In this document: positions 36,590 to 46,736 of the stretch, one piece after another | How the letters are laid out: the number at the start of each line of letters is the position of its first letter | Numbering within the stretch: the first letter of the stretch is position 1 | From: Algoriphagus sp. | GTDB lineage: Bacteria; Bacteroidota; Bacteroidia; Cytophagales; Cyclobacteriaceae | Direction of reading: 5' to 3' | DNA: 64,000 nucleotides | Assembly: GCF_030694375.1 (NCBI RefSeq) | Contig: NZ_JAUXYL010000003.1 | Span: 62,001-126,000 of the forward strand | Program-made: the position numbers and the translations under genes | Notes under the pieces: model-generated | Told to the model about the DNA's origin: nothing | Databases searched by the model: none | Seen by the model: only the letters and a program-made list of their open reading frames with translations

Positions 36590-37684
36590 ATGATACCCAA
36601 GCAAATGAATATGCCTGCCTACTTAAAAGCCCTTTCGGTGATGGCATTCATTATTGTTTTAATCTTCTTCCTGATTGTTGGCAAAAGCCTTTTGGTACCG
36701 CTTTTCATGGGCGGATTTTTCGCAATTCTTTTCACACCCTTCAGTATGTTTTTGGAGAAGTATAAGGTTCCACGAACATTATCAAGTGTGATCTCATTAT
36801 TGCTTATGATAGCCATTGTGGTAGGTTTGATCAGCTTTATCATCGGAAACGTAGTGAGCTTCACCAAGGACTTCAATAATGTCTCAGCCCGTCTGGTCTC
36901 TGTGGCCGAAGGAATAGACACTTGGACTACCGACAAACTGGGATTTAGTGAAAATTTGGCAGAAAAAGCTCAGTCAGATTCGATTGCGAAGATGCTTAAT
37001 GAAAATAGCACTAGCATTTCTGCGTTTGCGCTGAAGGCAATTGGCTCGCTTTCGGGCTTGGTATTAATTCCGGTATTTATGTTTTTCTTTCTTCTCTATC
37101 GGGATCATCTTACCAAAATGATGGTGAAAATATATCAAGACAAAGACCCGGCTTTGGTGAAAATGAGAATAACCAACCTTAGGAAGGTAATTCAAAATTA
37201 CATCACCGGTGTAGGTAAAGTCATGGTCATATTGGCTATTCTGAATATCACCGCCTATTCGGCATTGGGGATCAAGCATGCAATTTTCTTTGGGATTATT
37301 GGGGCAGTATTAAACATCATTCCTTACATCGGACCTTTTGTCGGCGCTTTATTGCCAGCTGTTTATTCGTTTTTGACCATGGACAGTTTGTTTGTCCCGA
37401 TTGCTGCCTTGGCGATTTACCAAGTGATTCAAATGGTAGAAAGTAACTTCCTGACTCCAAAAATTGTCGGTGGAAACGTAAACTTGAATGCATTCATTAC
37501 CTTTTTGGGCTTACTTGTAGGAGCCGCAATTTGGGGAGTTGCCGGGATGATTCTGGTAATTCCAGCCATGGCTATTCTTAGGGAAATATTTGACCTGAGT
37601 GAAAACACCAAACCATTTGCTATGCTTTTGGGTGAGGAAAAAAAAGACGAAAAGCCTAAATCAAAAAATGAGAATACTGAATAA
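36590..37684 (+). CDS. AI-2E family transporter (copy 1)
   Basis: A 364-residue membrane protein with about eight hydrophobic segments. Two lie at the N-terminus (FIIVLIFFLIVGKSLLVPLF), a central soluble stretch runs around residues 65-150, and the C-terminal set has NIIPYIGPFVGALLPAVYSF and VESNFLTPKIVGGNVNLNAF. The family (AI-2E/PerM) was first linked to autoinducer-2 export and includes Na+/H+ antiporters, so the substrate is open. The tail is hydrophilic and charged. It overlaps the downstream TPR lipoprotein gene by 17 bases. A paralogue is at 50604-51698. Confidence 0.9.
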   Translation: MIPKQMNMPAYLKALSVMAFIIVLIFFLIVGKSLLVPLFMGGFFAILFTPFSMFLEKYKVPRTLSSVISLLLMIAIVVGLISFIIGNVVSFTKDFNNVSARLVSVAEGIDTWTTDKLGFSENLAEKAQSDSIAKMLNENSTSISAFALKAIGSLSGLVLIPVFMFFFLLYRDHLTKMMVKIYQDKDPALVKMRITNLRKVIQNYITGVGKVMVILAILNITAYSALGIKHAIFFGIIGAVLNIIPYIGPFVGALLPAVYSFLTMDSLFVPIAALAIYQVIQMVESNFLTPKIVGGNVNLNAFITFLGLLVGAAIWGVAGMILVIPAMAILREIFDLSENTKPFAMLLGEEKKDEKPKSKNENTE

Positions 37685-38600
37685 AATTATCCTGGGAATT
37701 TTGATCCTCACTTTAATCAGCTGTGATAGTGAAGAAAATAAAAAAGGTCGTTTCCTGTTGAAAGGAAATGAGAAACTGGTGGAAAACGACCCGAAATCTG
37801 CGATTGTCTTCTACAGCGAGGCCATCAAGTTGGACTCCACTTATGCTGACGCTTATTTTAATAAAGCAATGGCACATCTTAAACTCAATCAGCTGGATGA
37901 AAGCATAGAAGACCTAAGTAAAGCCATCCAATTCCGTCCGGAATACTTTGAGGCTATTTTTCAAAGAGGTCTAAATTACTTGGACAATGGAGAATTTTAT
38001 AAAGCCCGGGAGGATGCCGATCGACTGCTAAAGCTTGAAAGCGACAACTGGAAAAGCTACTTCCTAACAGGGCTTAGTCAGGAAAAACTTAAAGATTTCC
38101 CTGTAGCACTTCAGGCATTTGAAAAAGCATCTGAACTGGACCCCACCAATTCAGACCTGCTGGTCAATCAGGCCACCATCCGATATTATTTAAAACAATA
38201 CGAGTCTGCTAAAGCTATACTTTCCAAGGCGGAAGTTATAAATCCATCGGAACCCAACCTGCACAACCTCCGATCGATGATTTATTTCGATGAAGGGAAT
38301 TTGAAAGACGCTTTAACTTCCGTGGAGAAGGCCATCGTACTTGACAACAGACAAGCCTATTTCTACAACAATAAAGGATTATACCTGCTTTTTTTAGACC
38401 GACCTGAGGAAGCTATAGATCTCATCAATCAAAGTATTCAATTAGACACCAAAAACCCATTTGCCTTACGGAATAAAGGGATTTACTATGTAATGAAAGG
38501 GGACAAAATTTCTGCTTTGCAATACCTAACTGATCTTGTCAAAAATTATCCTGAAATGGATTTGGTCCAGGAATACTATCAAAAGGCTCAGGCCTTGTAG
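37668..38600 (+). CDS. TPR-repeat lipoprotein
   Basis: Starting at ATG 37668 gives MRILNKIILGILILTLISC, a lipoprotein signal with lipobox LISC. The frame is open from 37599, but those residues are unlike a signal. About eight tetratricopeptide repeats follow, for example AIVFYSEAIKLDSTYADAYF and SIEDLSKAIQFRPEYFEAIF. TPR arrays mediate protein-protein contacts, and the partner is unknown. The start lies inside the AI-2E gene's last codons, and the 3' end overlaps the convergent sensor kinase by 13 bases. Confidence 0.87.
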   Translation: MRILNKIILGILILTLISCDSEENKKGRFLLKGNEKLVENDPKSAIVFYSEAIKLDSTYADAYFNKAMAHLKLNQLDESIEDLSKAIQFRPEYFEAIFQRGLNYLDNGEFYKAREDADRLLKLESDNWKSYFLTGLSQEKLKDFPVALQAFEKASELDPTNSDLLVNQATIRYYLKQYESAKAILSKAEVINPSEPNLHNLRSMIYFDEGNLKDALTSVEKAIVLDNRQAYFYNNKGLYLLFLDRPEEAIDLINQSIQLDTKNPFALRNKGIYYVMKGDKISALQYLTDLVKNYPEMDLVQEYYQKAQAL

Positions 38601-41521
38601 CTTTTCTCCGCGATCACTTCTTTGATCTTTTTCAGAAGTTCAGCTGCATCAATTGGTTTGGCTACAAAGCCCTCGAACTCACATTCATCAATTCGCTCCA
38701 TGATTTCGAGCTTTGCCGCAGCAGTCAAGGCAATTATGGGAGTACTGGAAAATTTCTTTATCGCGATAGTAGCTTCAAAACCATCCATAACGGGCATCTG
38801 AATATCCATCAAAATGCAGTCAAATTTCCCGTTTTTCACGGCCTCCACAGCTTCTTGTCCGTTGTGAGCCCGCTCAAAAGTATAGCCCCATTTTTTAATG
38901 ATTTTTCCTAAGACCAGTGAATTCACCTCATTGTCTTCAGCCATCAGAAGATGAAGACTTTTAAATGAAGGGGTGGAATTCTCAACTTTGGATGGAGGTG
39001 TAAGTTCCAATTCAGCTAAATCAAATTCCAATTCAAAAAAGAATCTGCTTCCTTTTCCTACATCAGAATCCAACCCGATTTTACCCCCCATCAAGTTTAG
39101 GAGTTTTCTGGTGATCGATAGCCCAAGGCCTGTACCTCCATATTTTGAGCTGAATGTTGGCTTGACCTGGTCAAAATCATTGAAGATTTTTTCCTGATCT
39201 TCCGGTGCAATTCCAATTCCAGTATCTTTTACTTCAAAGTAAACTTTTACCTTATTTCTTTCTTGTTCAAGCAGTTCGATTTTCACATCCACATTTCCCT
39301 CATTGGTAAACTTGAGGGCATTGGTGATTAAATTATTCATTACCTGTGAAAGTCGGGTTTTGTCTCCTTTGACAGCGATGTCAAGTCCTTCTGACAAGTG
39401 CAATTCAAGTTTATTTTTGCTGTCTTTGGCATGGAAAGACAAACCTTTCAATACCTGATCGACAATATTCTTCAGATTAAACGGAACCTTCTCAATGGTT
39501 AATTTTCCAGCCTCGATTTTTTGGAAATCCAAAAGATCATTGATCATGATAATCAAATTGTCAACCGCAAAATTGATCGTATTGAGTGCGGATTTTTGAT
39601 TCTCCGTGTGTTCATCGTGGAAAAGGGAATAAACTGATCCTGAGATCGCATTGAGGGGCGTCCGCAACTCATGACTGATCATGGAAAGGAAATCTGATTT
39701 GATTTGATTGGCCTTTTCCGCAGCCATCCTAGCCTCATCCAATTTGGCCTCGAATTCCTTCTGTTTTGAAATATCGGTAAGGTAACCATACCAGACCATA
39801 TCTCCGTTTTCCAAAGCTTGAGGTCTGGCAGCTCCGAGCACCCAACGGTAATCTTGATTATTCTCCCCTGATTTGACCCGAAATTGACACTGCCATGGTT
39901 CCAATTTTCGAGCAGACGCTACCGAAGACATAATTACCTGAGGGAGATCTTGTGGATGTACCTTTGATATTGCGGAAGAAATGTCTGAGAAGTCCTGAAT
40001 TTCCTGAGGCGATAGTCCCAATACAGAATTAATCCCTTTCGAAAGAAAGGAGAAATTCATTTGTCCTTCAGCATTCAATACCATTTGGTACAATCCTCCG
40101 GGAACCTGCTCAGTAAGATTCATCAGGAAATTACTGCTGGCTTCTACCTTTTCCTCAAGTTTTATTTTTTCGGATATATTCCTGAAGGAAAGCGAGATGT
40201 ATTCAGAATCGTTAAACGCTACATTTTTGGCAGCCACTTCGAGGGTAAGCTGTTTTCCCTTTTCGTTAGTTAAAAGAGTTGTAAACCTCGTGATCGAATG
40301 GTCCAAAGTTGAAGAATGAATCCATTCAGACCACTGATCAGATTCTTCAAAATAGCTATTCAAGTCCTTCAAATGAGAAATTTCGGTGTCTTTTTCGAAC
40401 CCGAAAAATTCAAGCATTTGATGGTTTGTCAAAAAAACTTTCCCATTCGGCTCCACTATCATCATCGCCTCTGGCGATTCGACCCAAAGCCTTTGATGAA
40501 AATTTAATTCATTTTTAATTTTTCGACCCAAGCTATCATCCCAGATTATTCCCCAAACAAGGGTTCTCTTTTTCTCCGGGAAAAAGGCCGTATAGCCAAG
40601 GTTTAACTTTTCTGAAATCTGGATTTCCCCTTCAAACTCTTCCTGTTGGGGATTCATAGCTGAAGCAGACTCTCTGATTTGATTTAAAAAATTAGCCTTA
40701 AACAGATCAGTAAGCACTCCTTTCTCCAAATGTTTCGCTAGGATAGTTTCAGTGGCTAGTTCCAATACTAATTCATTGGAATCCAAATCAGCTCTCCATT
40801 TTCCGGATTTTGTCAATTCCGGTACCTTATCAAGCAAAGAATCTAATTTCTTGTCATTTTTTGACTGGATAACTCGATTCGTAATATCCCTCGCAATAAG
40901 AAAAAATGTCTCTGGATTGAATTGCACCGAGCATTCCAGATTTCGATATATTCCGTCTTTTCCTAAAAAACGCAATTCACAAAAAGCAACTTCCTGACTT
41001 TTTTGGTGAGTTTTCCAGATTTGCTGGACTCGGTCTAAATCCTCCTCATGAATGAATGGGCAAAGATTTGTGTTCAATAATTCCTCCGCTTCGTAACCCA
41101 GTACCGGTAAAACGGTCGAATTTAAATAAGTCAGATGATCATATTTTCCGATAGCTATCAGATCGAGTTTGGAAGTAAAAAATTGATAGGCTTCTTTTTT
41201 ACTTGGAAGTCCGTGGGTTTTTACCTCTCTCCCTTTGTAGAAAAGAAAATAATTTGATCCACTGTCTTGTGGCAATTCAAGTTTGAACGAATAATCCTTT
41301 TTTTTATGGGAAAGAATCAGCTCTTCTTTGAAAATGTAAGCGTTAATATCAAGCCCCAGCCCGACCAAAGTTTTGTCTTTTAAGGATTCTCCGATCTCCT
41401 CCTCAAAGGATTCGTTTGCATAAAAAATGGAATAGGGATAGGAATCGTCAGCAAGGAAGACCATTTCCGAAGATTCGTAAATGATCTTTTTAAACGTGCT
41501 GTTTATTCCTTTGTCTTGCAT
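38588..41521 (-). CDS. Hybrid sensor histidine kinase with PAS domains and receiver
   Basis: A 977-residue soluble kinase with no clear membrane segment. Residues 1-590 hold about four PAS-like units: FYANESFEEEIGESL, VLPVLGYEAEELL, MMIVEPNGKVFLTNHQMLEF, and a PAS_3-type unit ending in RWVLGAARPQ with its PAC. HisKA shows MISHELRTPLNAISGSV with phospho-accepting His617, followed by a HATPase domain (NNLITNALKFTNEG, KDTGIGIAP, GGTGLGLSITRKLL). The C-terminal receiver has LLMAEDNEVN and phospho-acceptor Asp906 in LMDIQMPVMDGFEA. No separate response regulator lies nearby, so signalling probably passes through this receiver or a phosphotransfer protein. Confidence 0.93.
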   Translation of the reverse strand: MQDKGINSTFKKIIYESSEMVFLADDSYPYSIFYANESFEEEIGESLKDKTLVGLGLDINAYIFKEELILSHKKKDYSFKLELPQDSGSNYFLFYKGREVKTHGLPSKKEAYQFFTSKLDLIAIGKYDHLTYLNSTVLPVLGYEAEELLNTNLCPFIHEEDLDRVQQIWKTHQKSQEVAFCELRFLGKDGIYRNLECSVQFNPETFFLIARDITNRVIQSKNDKKLDSLLDKVPELTKSGKWRADLDSNELVLELATETILAKHLEKGVLTDLFKANFLNQIRESASAMNPQQEEFEGEIQISEKLNLGYTAFFPEKKRTLVWGIIWDDSLGRKIKNELNFHQRLWVESPEAMMIVEPNGKVFLTNHQMLEFFGFEKDTEISHLKDLNSYFEESDQWSEWIHSSTLDHSITRFTTLLTNEKGKQLTLEVAAKNVAFNDSEYISLSFRNISEKIKLEEKVEASSNFLMNLTEQVPGGLYQMVLNAEGQMNFSFLSKGINSVLGLSPQEIQDFSDISSAISKVHPQDLPQVIMSSVASARKLEPWQCQFRVKSGENNQDYRWVLGAARPQALENGDMVWYGYLTDISKQKEFEAKLDEARMAAEKANQIKSDFLSMISHELRTPLNAISGSVYSLFHDEHTENQKSALNTINFAVDNLIIMINDLLDFQKIEAGKLTIEKVPFNLKNIVDQVLKGLSFHAKDSKNKLELHLSEGLDIAVKGDKTRLSQVMNNLITNALKFTNEGNVDVKIELLEQERNKVKVYFEVKDTGIGIAPEDQEKIFNDFDQVKPTFSSKYGGTGLGLSITRKLLNLMGGKIGLDSDVGKGSRFFFELEFDLAELELTPPSKVENSTPSFKSLHLLMAEDNEVNSLVLGKIIKKWGYTFERAHNGQEAVEAVKNGKFDCILMDIQMPVMDGFEATIAIKKFSSTPIIALTAAAKLEIMERIDECEFEGFVAKPIDAAELLKKIKEVIAEKSYKA

Positions 41522-41581
41522 CGAATTATTATTCCTGGGTCTTTACACTGAAAGTAATCAGTTAAGACCACTTTCATCCTG

Positions 41582-41613
41582 TAAACATACAGCAATTTGT
41601 ATTTCATGCCAAA
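41582..41613 (-). promoter_or_regulatory. Candidate promoter of the hybrid kinase
   Basis: On the minus strand TTTG (41610-41613) and TATGTTTA (41582-41589) are separated by 20 bases. This fits the Bacteroidota promoter form with one mismatch in the -7 element. It lies about 60 bases before the kinase start. Confidence 0.45.
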
Positions 41614-41649
41614 TAAAATAAATTATAAATACATTTTTTTGCAAAAAAA

Positions 41650-42867
41650 TTAAATCCCAAACTCAACTTGGAAGGTTCCAAACCAAAAATTGTCAGTATC
41701 CTGCAGTTCTAATACACCATCAAACCAACTGTATCCAAAATTTGCCTGAATTTTGATCCGATGCCCATTCAAATATCGGGTAAACCCCAAGTTGGTTTCT
41801 TCACCTCTTTTTTCAAGCCCTTCTATGGATCCGTCAGGTCTTATAGCTGCATAACGAAATGCCAACTCCGATTTTCCAGAAATCATTTTGCTCAATTGGA
41901 CATTTGTACCCTTGCCAACCCAAACGGCTCGCTTAAGTCCCTGTGCATTCTCAGTAATCGGATCTGAAGAACTTCGATGAAAGTATTCTGTGAGCACTCC
42001 CCACCCCATGTATTTGAACATGGCATCTGCGATAAATACATTCTGATCCCGCTGTTCATAGAGGTACTGTCCGATTTGCCCCCTAGCCCTTGCACCATTT
42101 TTATTCAAATTATAAGTCAAGCCAACTGACAATTTTGGACTCGTTTCGAATTCGAGATCGCCCTCAGAGTAGTCTCCATTATTCAGGAAGCTGCCAAATG
42201 GCAGATATTCAAATCTCCCTGTATAGCTCAGGCCTCCATCACCAGGTGAGGGATTTCTTCCCTCCCCTGTGTTTAAAGCTCCTTTCAATTGATATTCTGC
42301 TTTGCCCCTTGTCGGCAGGGTATAATATCCAAAAAAACCAAAATCTCGGTCAAGAGTAAAAACTCCATTTGCGATAGAGCGTTCAGCAAATTGGAGGTTT
42401 CCGGAGCTAATCACCCGTTCTCTATTCCCGGGTAATTTAGACTGACCAAATCCAAAATATAGATTCGGTTTCAGGTAATAGTAAATAATTGCATCCCGAA
42501 TCGGCTGTGCAAATTCACCGGCATCCAAGTCAAGATCTGATTTAGAAAAACCTAATTGGATGTAATACTGGATTCTTGGATTTAAAACATACCCGTCAAA
42601 ACGCAACCTTAGTCTTCTTACCCGAAAATCAGTTTCCTCAATGGATAAATTTTCTCCACTCTCTGTTTTAAATCCAAACCGATTTTGCATTCTAAATCTG
42701 AGATTTAGCATGAAAAGTGAATCCTTGGAAATACTGATCCCATTCTTCACATTAAGCAGCGCTCTTTCATCACTTTCTACTTGAGCGAATGCTGTTGAAG
42801 AAATCAAACTGAATAGGAGGATTGACAGAAAGACCGGAAAGCAACCATTTGGAGAACAATTCTTCAT
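41650..42867 (-). CDS. Outer-membrane porin (OprP/OprO type)
   Basis: A 405-residue secreted protein with a signal peptide ending in STAFA, then Q. The mature part begins with a barrel-type motif (FMLNLRFRMQNRFGF) and then the phosphate-selective porin pattern RRLRLRFDGYVLNPRIQYYI. It has many alternating strands and ends in WFGTFQVEFGI. Such porins pass anions or other small solutes through the outer membrane. It lies between aconitase and the hybrid kinase on the same strand, but the aconitase terminator separates it from that gene. The substrate is unknown. Confidence 0.85.
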   Translation of the reverse strand: MKNCSPNGCFPVFLSILLFSLISSTAFAQVESDERALLNVKNGISISKDSLFMLNLRFRMQNRFGFKTESGENLSIEETDFRVRRLRLRFDGYVLNPRIQYYIQLGFSKSDLDLDAGEFAQPIRDAIIYYYLKPNLYFGFGQSKLPGNRERVISSGNLQFAERSIANGVFTLDRDFGFFGYYTLPTRGKAEYQLKGALNTGEGRNPSPGDGGLSYTGRFEYLPFGSFLNNGDYSEGDLEFETSPKLSVGLTYNLNKNGARARGQIGQYLYEQRDQNVFIADAMFKYMGWGVLTEYFHRSSSDPITENAQGLKRAVWVGKGTNVQLSKMISGKSELAFRYAAIRPDGSIEGLEKRGEETNLGFTRYLNGHRIKIQANFGYSWFDGVLELQDTDNFWFGTFQVEFGI

Positions 42868-42882
42868 CGTTGGGTAGAAAAA

Positions 42883-42908
42883 AAGCCGTAACGAGGACGC
42901 TACGGCTT
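42883..42908 (-). terminator. Intrinsic terminator after aconitase
   Basis: AAGCCGTA (42883-42890) pairs with TACGGCTT (42901-42908). On the minus strand a long T-run follows, complementary to the A-run at 42878-42884. It lies 20 bases past the aconitase stop codon and just ahead of the porin start. Confidence 0.85.
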
Positions 42909-42927
42909 TACTTTAATTTTGCTAAAA

Positions 42928-45192
42928 TTAGGAAATCGCAGCCTTGATCAAGTTCAATGCAGAACCTGCTTTGAACCACATGATTTGGCCTTCATTGTAG
43001 GTATGATTCACGGTAATCGTATGGGCAGTTCCATCATTGTGATTCAAAACCACTTCCAAAGGTTTTCCAGGCAGGAACGAAGTCAAACCCACGATGTCAA
43101 TGGAATCGTCTTCACGAATCAATTCATAATCAGTAGGATTAGCGAAAGTCAATGCCAGCATTCCCTGCTTTTTAAGGTTTGTCTCATGAATACGTGCAAA
43201 AGACTTCACCAATATTGCCCTTACTCCAAGAAATCTAGGCTCCATAGCAGCGTGCTCTCTGGAGGAGCCTTCTCCATAGTTCTCGTCACCCACCACAATT
43301 GAACCGATTCCGTTCTCTTTGTAATTTCGCTGAGTGGCAGGAACCTCAGCATATTCACCAGTCAATTGGTTTTTTACACTATTGGTTGAATCATTGAAAT
43401 AATTGACTGCACCGATCAGCATGTTATTTGAAATGTTATCCAAATGACCTCGATATTTCAACCAAGGACCTGCCATGGAGATGTGGTCAGTGGTACACTT
43501 TCCTTTTGCTTTTATCAATAGTTTTAATCCTTTCAGGTCTGTCCCTTCCCAAGGCTTAAAAGAGTCAAGTAATTGTAGTCGATCGGAATTAGGATCAACC
43601 AGTACACTAACTTTTGAACCATCTTCAGCAGGAGCCTGATAGCCGGCATCTTCCACTGCAAATCCTCTTGGCGGAAGTTCCATCCCCGTCGGTTCGTCCA
43701 ACATCACGGCATTACCATCCGCATTGGTCAGGGTATCTGTCAAGGGATTGAAAGTCAAATTACCCGCAATTGCCAAGGCTGTTACAATCTCAGGAGAAGC
43801 TACAAATGCGTGGGTATTTGGATTACCGTCGGCTCGCTTTGCAAAGTTTCTGTTGAAAGAAGTGATGATGGAGTTTTTCTCTTGTTTTTCAGCACCATGA
43901 CGAGCCCACTGTCCGATACAAGGACCGCATGCATTTGCCAACACTACGCCTCCCATTTTTCCAAAAGTATCCAAGAAACCATCTCGCTCTACAGTAAATC
44001 GAACCTGCTCTGAACCCGGAGTAATCGTATATTCAGATCTGGCAACAAGTTTTTTGTCTACTGCCTGCTGAGCCAAAGAGGCCGCTCTGGAGATATCCTC
44101 ATAGGAGGAGTTGGTACAAGAGCCAATCAATCCTACGTCCAATTTCGCAGGCCATCCATTTTCCCTTACTGCTGCAGCAAATTTGGAAATTGGCCATGCC
44201 AAATCCGGGGTGAATGGACCGTTCACATGCGGTTCCAGTTCAGAAAGATTAATTTCAATTACTTGATCAAAATACATTCCCGGGTTTGCATAAACTTCCT
44301 CGTCACCGGTCAAATGTTCGGCAATTGAATCAGCAAGTGATGCAACGTCCGCTCGGCCGGTTCCCTGAAAGTATGCTGCTGATTTCTGATCATAACCAAA
44401 AATAGAAGTAGTAGCGCCAATTTCGGCACCCATATTACAGATTGTACCTTTACCGGTAGCAGAAAGCGAGCGTGCGCCATCGCCAAAATATTCAACGATT
44501 GCTCCAGTTCCCCCTTTTACAGTAAGAATTCCGGCTACTTTAAGAATTACATCTTTGGCAGAGGTCCAGCCGGACATTTTTCCAGTGAGCTTGACCCCGA
44601 TTAATTTCGGAAACTTCAACTCCCAAGCTAAGCCTGCCATTACGTCGCAGGCATCGGCACCACCGACACCGATTGCGATCATTCCGAGACCGCCTGCATT
44701 TGGTGTGTGTGAATCAGTTCCAATCATCATTCCTCCAGGGAAAGCATAATTTTCCAACACCACTTGGTGAATGATCCCCGCTCCCGGCTTCCAAAATCCA
44801 ATTCCGTATTTATTGGATACAGATGCCAAAAAATCATATACTTCTTTATTTTTATCTTTGGCTTTTGTTAAATCTTTTACGGCACCTACTTCTGCTTGGA
44901 TCAGGTGATCGCAGTGTACAGTAGATGGGACAGCCACTTGGTCTCGGCCTGCCTGCATGAATTGAAGAAGGGCCATTTGTGCCGTTGCATCTTGCATCGC
45001 CACACGATCAGGCTGAAAATCAACATAAGAAGCACCTCTACTATATGCCTGAGAAGCAGGACCTTCACTCAAATGCGCATAAAGAATTTTTTCTGTCAAA
45101 GTAAGTGGGCGCCCTACAGCCTTTCGCGCTGCTGCGATTCGCTCCGGAAACCGGGCGTACACCGCTTTGATCATTTCGATATCAAAAGCCAT
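42928..45192 (-). CDS. Aconitate hydratase
   Basis: A 754-residue aconitase, interconverting citrate and isocitrate in the TCA cycle. The [4Fe-4S] ligand cysteines lie in [12 protein letters not shown] and [11 protein letters not shown]. The C-terminal swivel domain carries [20 protein letters not shown], a family hallmark. The length and motifs fit the mitochondrial-like aconitase group rather than the 890-residue AcnA/IRP1 or AcnB forms. No other TCA gene is adjacent. A strong terminator follows. Confidence 0.96.
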   Translation of the reverse strand: MAFDIEMIKAVYARFPERIAAARKAVGRPLTLTEKILYAHLSEGPASQAYSRGASYVDFQPDRVAMQDATAQMALLQFMQAGRDQVAVPSTVHCDHLIQAEVGAVKDLTKAKDKNKEVYDFLASVSNKYGIGFWKPGAGIIHQVVLENYAFPGGMMIGTDSHTPNAGGLGMIAIGVGGADACDVMAGLAWELKFPKLIGVKLTGKMSGWTSAKDVILKVAGILTVKGGTGAIVEYFGDGARSLSATGKGTICNMGAEIGATTSIFGYDQKSAAYFQGTGRADVASLADSIAEHLTGDEEVYANPGMYFDQVIEINLSELEPHVNGPFTPDLAWPISKFAAAVRENGWPAKLDVGLIGSCTNSSYEDISRAASLAQQAVDKKLVARSEYTITPGSEQVRFTVERDGFLDTFGKMGGVVLANACGPCIGQWARHGAEKQEKNSIITSFNRNFAKRADGNPNTHAFVASPEIVTALAIAGNLTFNPLTDTLTNADGNAVMLDEPTGMELPPRGFAVEDAGYQAPAEDGSKVSVLVDPNSDRLQLLDSFKPWEGTDLKGLKLLIKAKGKCTTDHISMAGPWLKYRGHLDNISNNMLIGAVNYFNDSTNSVKNQLTGEYAEVPATQRNYKENGIGSIVVGDENYGEGSSREHAAMEPRFLGVRAILVKSFARIHETNLKKQGMLALTFANPTDYELIREDDSIDIVGLTSFLPGKPLEVVLNHNDGTAHTITVNHTYNEGQIMWFKAGSALNLIKAAIS

Positions 45193-45331
45193 TATTTTGG
45201 ATATTTATGTGGATAAAAGGTTCGATTTTTTCAAGTGCGAATATAGGGAAAAGCCCTCAGAAAAGGTAATCAACCGCAGACTGGATTGTAGTGTTTGTTC
45301 GAGTTTTTAAACTTTTCATCACACATTTTAT

Positions 45332-46648
45332 TCAAAAAAAGAAAAAAATCGAAGCCCACAACCAAACCAATCCTACCAAAAAGAAAACAAGCGTATAGGG
45401 GAAAATTTTTCTGACAGACACACCTGTGATAGACAAAAGAGGAAGCGCCCAAAAAGGTTGAAGGAGGTTACTGATTTGATCCCCAAAAGCAAATACCATC
45501 ACCATTTTCCCGGTATCCAATCCCATCGCCGCAGAAGTTTCCAAAATGATGGGACCTTGAACAGCCCATTGTCCCCCACCGGAAGGAATAAAGAAGTTTA
45601 CCAGTGCGGCACTGAAAAATGAAAAAAGCGGGAAAGATTCAGGATTTGTAATCTCATTGCCCATCTTGACAAATTCATTTAACAGGCCTGATTCAGTAAT
45701 TAATCCGAGGATTCCGGCATAAAATGGAAATTGAATAAATATATCAGCGGAGCTTTTCAAACCATTGGCAATTGCATTTGAAAAATTCAAAGAACTTCTA
45801 TATGCGATCAGTGTGATAGAAAACAGGAGAAAATTGACCCAGTTGAGTGAGACAAAACCAAGTCCTGACTCCTCTGCAAATACCACTCCCACCAGTATAA
45901 CTCCAAGCATAAACAAGCCAGCAATCCTTGCTAATCCGTTTTGTTTTCCCGGCTCCAGGGGATCGATTGATAACGCATGGTTTGAATCAGAAGTTTTTGA
46001 GCTATTTCGGGCTAAATACCATGCAGTGCCCATGAAAATCAGAAAAAGACCAAACGTGGTAACTAGATTAAATGCTGAAAATAGGGTGAACTCAACTGGA
46101 ATCACGCCGGCTTTTGCTTCAAGAAAATGACCACTTTCTGCGACGCTAAGTGGTGCTGAACCAGAAAAACCACCGTGCCAGATCCCCATCCCCAAATACC
46201 CCGATGCTGCAAGTAGCGCAGGATTAGAAACTTGCCCCTTTTCAAGAAGCGCCTGCTGCATAAATCTTGCGAGCACTGCTCCTACTATCAAGCCAAAACC
46301 CCAGTTAAGCAAACCTGCTATCATGGTAATCGCCGCGGTAAGCAGTACTGCCGAGACCAAAGTAGACGGTAGCTGAGCTAGCTTTCTGAGAAATAAATTG
46401 ACAGGTTTAAACACCGCAAGCGAAAAACCGAAAACCAAGATCATCATCATCTGAAGGGTAAAACCCATCAAGCCAAAAAAACCATTTTGCCAAAATCCGA
46501 ATGCTTGGGTAAAATCGTAAGTCTTTACCACCTCCTCTCCTGTGCTGCCGACTAACACCAGAGAGAAGGTTAAAAATGTAAGAATTAAAACTAAACCAAA
46601 GGGTGAAATCAAATGATCAAGAAGATTTTCTTTTCCGGGCTTTCTCAA
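45332..46648 (-). CDS. AtoE-type short-chain fatty acid transporter
   Basis: A 438-residue membrane protein with about eleven hydrophobic segments. The family pattern is visible as GLLNWGFGLIVGAVLARFM near residue 120, then GYLGMGIWHGGFSGSAPLSV and FFIPSGGGQWAVQGPIILE near 355. AtoE-like proteins import short-chain fatty acids such as acetoacetate or butyrate. No acetoacetate-pathway gene is beside it, so its substrate is inferred from family alone. It is divergent from the membrane sensor kinase at 46737. Confidence 0.88.
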   Translation of the reverse strand: MRKPGKENLLDHLISPFGLVLILTFLTFSLVLVGSTGEEVVKTYDFTQAFGFWQNGFFGLMGFTLQMMMILVFGFSLAVFKPVNLFLRKLAQLPSTLVSAVLLTAAITMIAGLLNWGFGLIVGAVLARFMQQALLEKGQVSNPALLAASGYLGMGIWHGGFSGSAPLSVAESGHFLEAKAGVIPVEFTLFSAFNLVTTFGLFLIFMGTAWYLARNSSKTSDSNHALSIDPLEPGKQNGLARIAGLFMLGVILVGVVFAEESGLGFVSLNWVNFLLFSITLIAYRSSLNFSNAIANGLKSSADIFIQFPFYAGILGLITESGLLNEFVKMGNEITNPESFPLFSFFSAALVNFFIPSGGGQWAVQGPIILETSAAMGLDTGKMVMVFAFGDQISNLLQPFWALPLLSITGVSVRKIFPYTLVFFLVGLVWLWASIFFFF

Positions 46649-46736
46649 AATTTTTTAGTTAAATATTATCTTATTAATATTGAATAATTAAACCGATTTT
46701 TAACTTTCATCTAATCGAAGGTAAACACTGGAATTT